This document shows, one piece after another, positions 12,990-14,817 of a DNA stretch of 14,817 bases; the first letter of the stretch is position 1; every line of letters starts with the position of its first letter. Location of the stretch: the NCBI GenBank assembly GCA_013329295.1, contig DUKP01000175.1, positions 1 to 14,817 on the forward strand. Reading direction: 5' to 3'. The notes beneath the pieces were generated by a model. That model saw only the letters and a program-made list of their open reading frames with translations, searched no databases and had not been told where the DNA came from. The DNA is from Candidatus Poseidoniaceae archaeon. Its GTDB lineage: Archaea; Thermoplasmatota; Poseidoniia; Poseidoniales; Poseidoniaceae. The translations under genes and the position numbers were made by a program.

Positions 12990-13630
12990 TTGATCACCTC
13001 GATTCTTTGAGCAGGACCCATTGAGGTCTTGATGTATAGTGAACGGATGTTACCAACTCCACGCTCCAACTTAGAAATCACACGATTGAAAATTTCCATT
13101 GCATTAGCAGATAATTCTTCTTGGCTTTGCTTTGCAGTACCAATTGCTGCATGGAAAGTCATCTTGTCGCCTGACTTGACAATAACTGTTGATTTTAGAC
13201 CTGCAGCGATAACTGAAGGATCCAATGTAGGAGGAACTGGTCTTGGCATTTTGCCTCTTGGACCTAAAACAACACCAAGATATCGTCCAATTAGACCCAT
13301 GTGAGGGACTTCTGAAAGGAAGAAATCATAGGAGTTTGCAATTTTCTTTGCTTTCCCTTTCTTACCGCCTAATTCTTCAATTTCTTGAGGAGTTATTACG
13401 TCTATTCCTGCATCCTTAGCCTTGGTTGCGGCTTCTCCGGCAGCGAACATTGCAATTTTCAATTCTTTACCACGACCTGAAGGAAGTCTCACTTCCTCCT
13501 TGATACGGTTGTTTGGGTTCTTCAAATCGACATCCTTTATGGTAAACGAAATGTCAACAGATTCGACGAACTTTCTCTCTGGAGCGTTCTCCAGTGCGTC
13601 CTTTATTGCTTGGTTAATTTTCTCTTCCAT
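12986..13630 (-). CDS. rpl1: Large ribosomal subunit protein L1
   Basis: L1 binds 23S rRNA at the L1 stalk, which helps release deacylated tRNA, and in several archaea it also represses its own operon. The 214 residues match the archaeal length. Domain I is split between the two ends, with domain II inserted in the middle. The family signature LGPRGKMPRPVPP is present, as are the RKFVESVDISF start and the C-terminal SLYIKTSMGP. The ATG at 13630 has a GGTGA motif six bases upstream. It lies 54 bases after rpl11 and overlaps rpl10 by four bases. A hairpin with an asymmetric internal loop near the start of the coding region may be an autoregulatory L1 site. Confidence 0.97.
   Translation of the reverse strand: MEEKINQAIKDALENAPERKFVESVDISFTIKDVDLKNPNNRIKEEVRLPSGRGKELKIAMFAAGEAATKAKDAGIDVITPQEIEELGGKKGKAKKIANSYDFFLSEVPHMGLIGRYLGVVLGPRGKMPRPVPPTLDPSVIAAGLKSTVIVKSGDKMTFHAAIGTAKQSQEELSANAMEIFNRVISKLERGVGNIRSLYIKTSMGPAQRIEVIN
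12992..13000 (-). promoter_or_regulatory. Strong ribosome binding site of rpl10, deciding the TTG start
   Basis: GAGGTGATC on the minus strand is a nine-base match to the complement of the usual archaeal 16S rRNA 3' end. It is two bases before TTG at 12989, versus 17 before the ATG at 12974. It lies inside the last codons of rpl1. Confidence 0.8.
13565..13600 (-). promoter_or_regulatory. Candidate L1 autoregulatory mRNA site inside rpl1
   Basis: In the mRNA, GACG (13597-13600) can pair with CGTC (13565-13568). Inside that, CTGGAG (13589-13594) pairs with CTCCAG (13579-13584) around an AACG loop. The two stems are joined by an asymmetric internal loop of two bases on one side and ten on the other. 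The element begins 30 bases downstream of the ATG. In Methanococcus the L1 repressor site is known to be within the rpl1 coding region about 30 bases after the start and to mimic the 23S site, two helices with an asymmetric loop. The fit in position and shape is notable; conserved loop bases were not verified. Confidence 0.45.
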
Positions 13631-13684
13631 ATTACCTCACCCCTGCAGTCCACGAGGTTTTATCCTCTCCTGCGGTCCGTGAAT
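13631..13684 (-). other. rpl11-rpl1 spacer with an imperfect direct repeat
   Basis: The 54-base gap holds two 14-base copies (plus-strand CCTGCAGTCCACGA at 13642-13655 and CCTGCGGTCCGTGA at 13669-13682) that agree at 11 of 14 positions. In the transcript, AGG and CACG in the first half can pair with CCT and CGTG in the second, leaving a bulge. It also contains the rpl1 ribosome binding site (GGTGA core near 13637-13641). It could be a leader element for L1 control. Confidence 0.4.
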
Positions 13685-13966
13685 TCAAACAAAGCGCTCG
13701 TCCCAATCTCCTTTACTGATTATTGCGAGCGCCTCATTCGCCCAATGACCGTCGATCTTGACACGCATTGACACACAAGTTCCGATAACTTCGCGTGTTT
13801 GTGCTTTCAAGTCCGCACCGGTCAGATGACCTTCGCCATGCTTCTTCTTGGCAACCTCAATTGCCTTTTCCAAAGGTAGGTCTTCGGTCGCGGCCTCCAT
13901 ACTACCGTTACACTTCTTAACTCCAAGAGCATCTCTAATTAGATGGGAGGTCCAAGGTTTCGGCAT
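13685..13966 (-). CDS. rpl11: Large ribosomal subunit protein L11, C-terminal domain only
   Basis: The sequence from the first residues (PKPWTSHLIRDALGVKKCNG) aligns with the start of the archaeal L11 C-terminal domain. LKAQTREVIGTCVSM matches the conserved rRNA-binding helix region. That domain binds the 23S GTPase-associated centre. L11 is normally about 160 residues; this one is 93, or 117 if a TTG at 14038 is used. The N-terminal domain of about 65-70 residues, which contacts factors and L10, is missing. The frame is closed by TAA directly before that TTG, and a different gene ends 49 bases upstream. ATG at 13966 is preferred: it has GGAG eight bases upstream, and a TATA box at 14018-14025 lies inside the longer version. 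The usual SMG is SMR and the usual linker PPTS is PWTS, so the protein is also divergent. It is the first gene of the stalk operon. Confidence 0.8.
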   Translation of the reverse strand: MPKPWTSHLIRDALGVKKCNGSMEAATEDLPLEKAIEVAKKKHGEGHLTGADLKAQTREVIGTCVSMRVKIDGHWANEALAIISKGDWDERFV

Positions 13967-14017
13967 TATTTCAACTCCATGCTCACAGACGTGGGCATCT
14001 TGCCGAGAAAACTCCCC

Positions 14018-14025
14018 TATATAAT
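14018..14025 (-). promoter_or_regulatory. Archaeal TATA box for the ribosomal stalk operon
   Basis: ATTATATA on the minus strand stands out in a GC-rich flank. Initiation about 25 bases downstream would be near 13996, giving a leader of about 30 bases to the rpl11 ATG at 13966. This supports the short L11 start and excludes the TTG at 14038, which would lie upstream of the box. Confidence 0.6.
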
Positions 14026-14038
14026 CGCGCCGCGTCAA

Positions 14039-14087
14039 TTATGCAGTGCCAAAATCATAGACTTAACCATTTGAATGGAATACAAGG
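14039..14087. other. Spacer between the membrane-protein gene and rpl11
   Basis: Forty-nine bases with no room for the missing L11 N-terminal domain. It contains a short, weak inverted repeat (CCAT / ATGG, 14067-14078) and no T-run terminator. It leads into the TATA box of the ribosomal operon. Confidence 0.5.
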
Positions 14088-14459
14088 TTATTCGTTAGAC
14101 ATTAAATTTTGAAAATTGCCATGCAGTAATCCACTTAATGCGAGAAGACCCCACAGAACCAATGGTGGAATGAGTAGTGTTTCAAATCCTTCCATTAATA
14201 TCCATACCACAAACATAACCCAGACCGGTCCAGCAATGGCAGTTGCCAATCTTGCCTGAATTTCCTTGGTAAAAATGAATGCAATGAATATCATTGGGAG
14301 AATCATTGATACAATTCGCCAAACGGCGTATTCAACTTCTATTTCCTCCATGTTGATTCCTTTATCGCTCAATACAGGAAGAATAGTGGCCAGAGTATGT
14401 CCAAAAGCAACAATAAGGAGCCAAATTTTAGGGTTCAGTATTTTCTTTAATTGTTCCAT
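14088..14459 (-). CDS. Small membrane protein, paralogue of the next upstream gene, family unknown
   Basis: I do not recognise the family. The 123 residues carry about four hydrophobic segments: IWLLIVAFGHTLATILPV, ISMILPMIFIAFIF region, AIAGPVWVMFVVWILMEG, and PPLVLWGLLALSGLL. A short acidic loop (NMEEIEVEYAVW) follows the first. No catalytic or transport motif is visible. The upstream gene (14480-14817) is a clear paralogue with the same order of blocks: GHTL, EIQARLA or EEQARLA, IAGPVW, FVV, GFE, PPLVLWG. The ATG at 14459 has an excellent AGGTGATC Shine-Dalgarno three bases upstream. It is read in the same direction as the ribosomal operon but probably has its own control, since a TATA box lies between. 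Confidence 0.88.
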   Translation of the reverse strand: MEQLKKILNPKIWLLIVAFGHTLATILPVLSDKGINMEEIEVEYAVWRIVSMILPMIFIAFIFTKEIQARLATAIAGPVWVMFVVWILMEGFETLLIPPLVLWGLLALSGLLHGNFQNLMSNE

Positions 14460-14462
14460 CTA

Positions 14463-14470
14463 GATCACCT
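14463..14470 (-). promoter_or_regulatory. Ribosome binding site of the 14459 membrane gene
   Basis: AGGTGATC on the minus strand ends three bases before the ATG and fills most of the 20-base gap between the two paralogues, as expected for a two-gene operon. Confidence 0.75.
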
Positions 14471-14479
14471 TTCTAATTC

Positions 14480-14817
14480 TTAAATCCAACCAGACTCCAA
14501 CAGCCCTGTTAATGCAACCATGCCCCAAAGTACTAGTGGCGGAGCATTTTGTTTCCAATTCATTGTCAGAGGTTCCTTACCCAAGGTATACTCGAACCCT
14601 TGAGATATACACACTACAAACCAAATCCAAACTGGTCCAGCTATTACAAGCGCTAGTCGAGCCTGTTCCTCACCGTCTAAACAAACTGCAGCATAAATCA
14701 GGGTAACCGAAGTTAAAAGCATCCAGCCCGCTACCATTTTTGCTGTGTCATTTGCCCAATTTGTTGGTATTATAACTCCAGGCAGGGTATGGCCAAGTAC
14801 GACTAAAACCAACCAAA
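14480..14817 (-). CDS. Small membrane protein, first paralogue, N-terminus outside window
   Basis: The visible part is about 112 residues ending at TAA (14480), with hydrophobic segments LVLVVLGHTLPGVII, MVAGWMLLTSVTLIYAAV, LALVIAGPVWIWFVV and APPLVLWGMVALTGLL. It aligns end to end with the 14088-14459 protein, which has about 15 residues before the equivalent GHTL, so only a short N-terminus should be missing. A TTG at 14812 is in frame, but the codon before it (Trp) continues the paralogue alignment, so it is not the real start. It has an extra loop (YTLGKEPLTMNWKQN) before PPLVLWG. The family is unknown; the pair looks like a tandem duplication. Confidence 0.82.
   Translation of the reverse strand, partial: WLVLVVLGHTLPGVIIPTNWANDTAKMVAGWMLLTSVTLIYAAVCLDGEEQARLALVIAGPVWIWFVVCISQGFEYTLGKEPLTMNWKQNAPPLVLWGMVALTGLLESGWI

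Noticed and set aside
13029..13682. Plus-strand frames opposite rpl1
   Set aside because: These are shadows of a certain ribosomal protein gene.
14039..14087. Frameshifted N-terminal domain of L11
   Set aside because: Only 49 bases separate the L11 frame from the stop of the intact upstream gene. The missing domain needs about 200 bases, so a simple frameshift cannot explain the loss.

Overview
The window reads as archaeal DNA, most likely a marine planktonic euryarchaeon of the Marine Group II / Poseidoniales type (Thermoplasmatota). The L11-L1-L10-L12 stalk operon encodes archaeal-type proteins: L10 and L12 share the P0/P1 acidic tail ending in GLGxLFG, and four starts are preceded by a GGTGA Shine-Dalgarno core. 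The neighbouring giant exported protein, built from beta-helix, RCC1, propeller and putative-Ig modules, is of a kind seen in marine archaea. The order-level placement is inference; the archaeal assignment is strong. Every supported gene lies on the minus strand.

Layout, in the direction of transcription (high to low coordinates). 14817-14088: two tandem paralogous small membrane proteins of unknown function, the first cut by the window edge. 13966-11650: the ribosomal stalk operon L11, L1, L10, L12. L11 appears to consist only of its C-terminal domain, preceded by a TATA box. L10 starts at TTG, overlaps the L1 stop by four bases, and has a strong Shine-Dalgarno. A hairpin with an asymmetric internal loop near the start of the L1 gene sits where methanogen L1 autoregulatory sites are known. 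11649-11473: a structured, comparatively GC-rich gap, possibly a non-coding RNA. 11472-10963: a 169-residue Trp-rich protein that I do not recognise. 10962-10879: a short spacer with a T-run terminator, a TATA-like stretch and a perfect 9-bp-arm palindrome.

10878-1: one uninterrupted reading frame of at least 3626 codons runs off the left edge. It encodes a secreted giant protein: signal peptide; right-handed parallel beta-helix; seven RCC1 repeats, apparently inserted before the beta-helix closing motif; a short GCT/GSC cysteine motif; then a long series of putative Ig (He_PIG-like) domains. In the conserved hairpin slot of some Ig domains a complete seven-blade propeller is inserted. This happens four times in full, and a fifth, of a different blade type, begins at the left edge. 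From residue about 1544 the order is strictly periodic: one Ig carrying a propeller, then two plain Igs, with a period of about 606-628 residues. This nested and periodic architecture is the most striking content of the window. The protein is probably a cell-surface or secreted adhesin or recognition structure; that role is inferred from architecture only.
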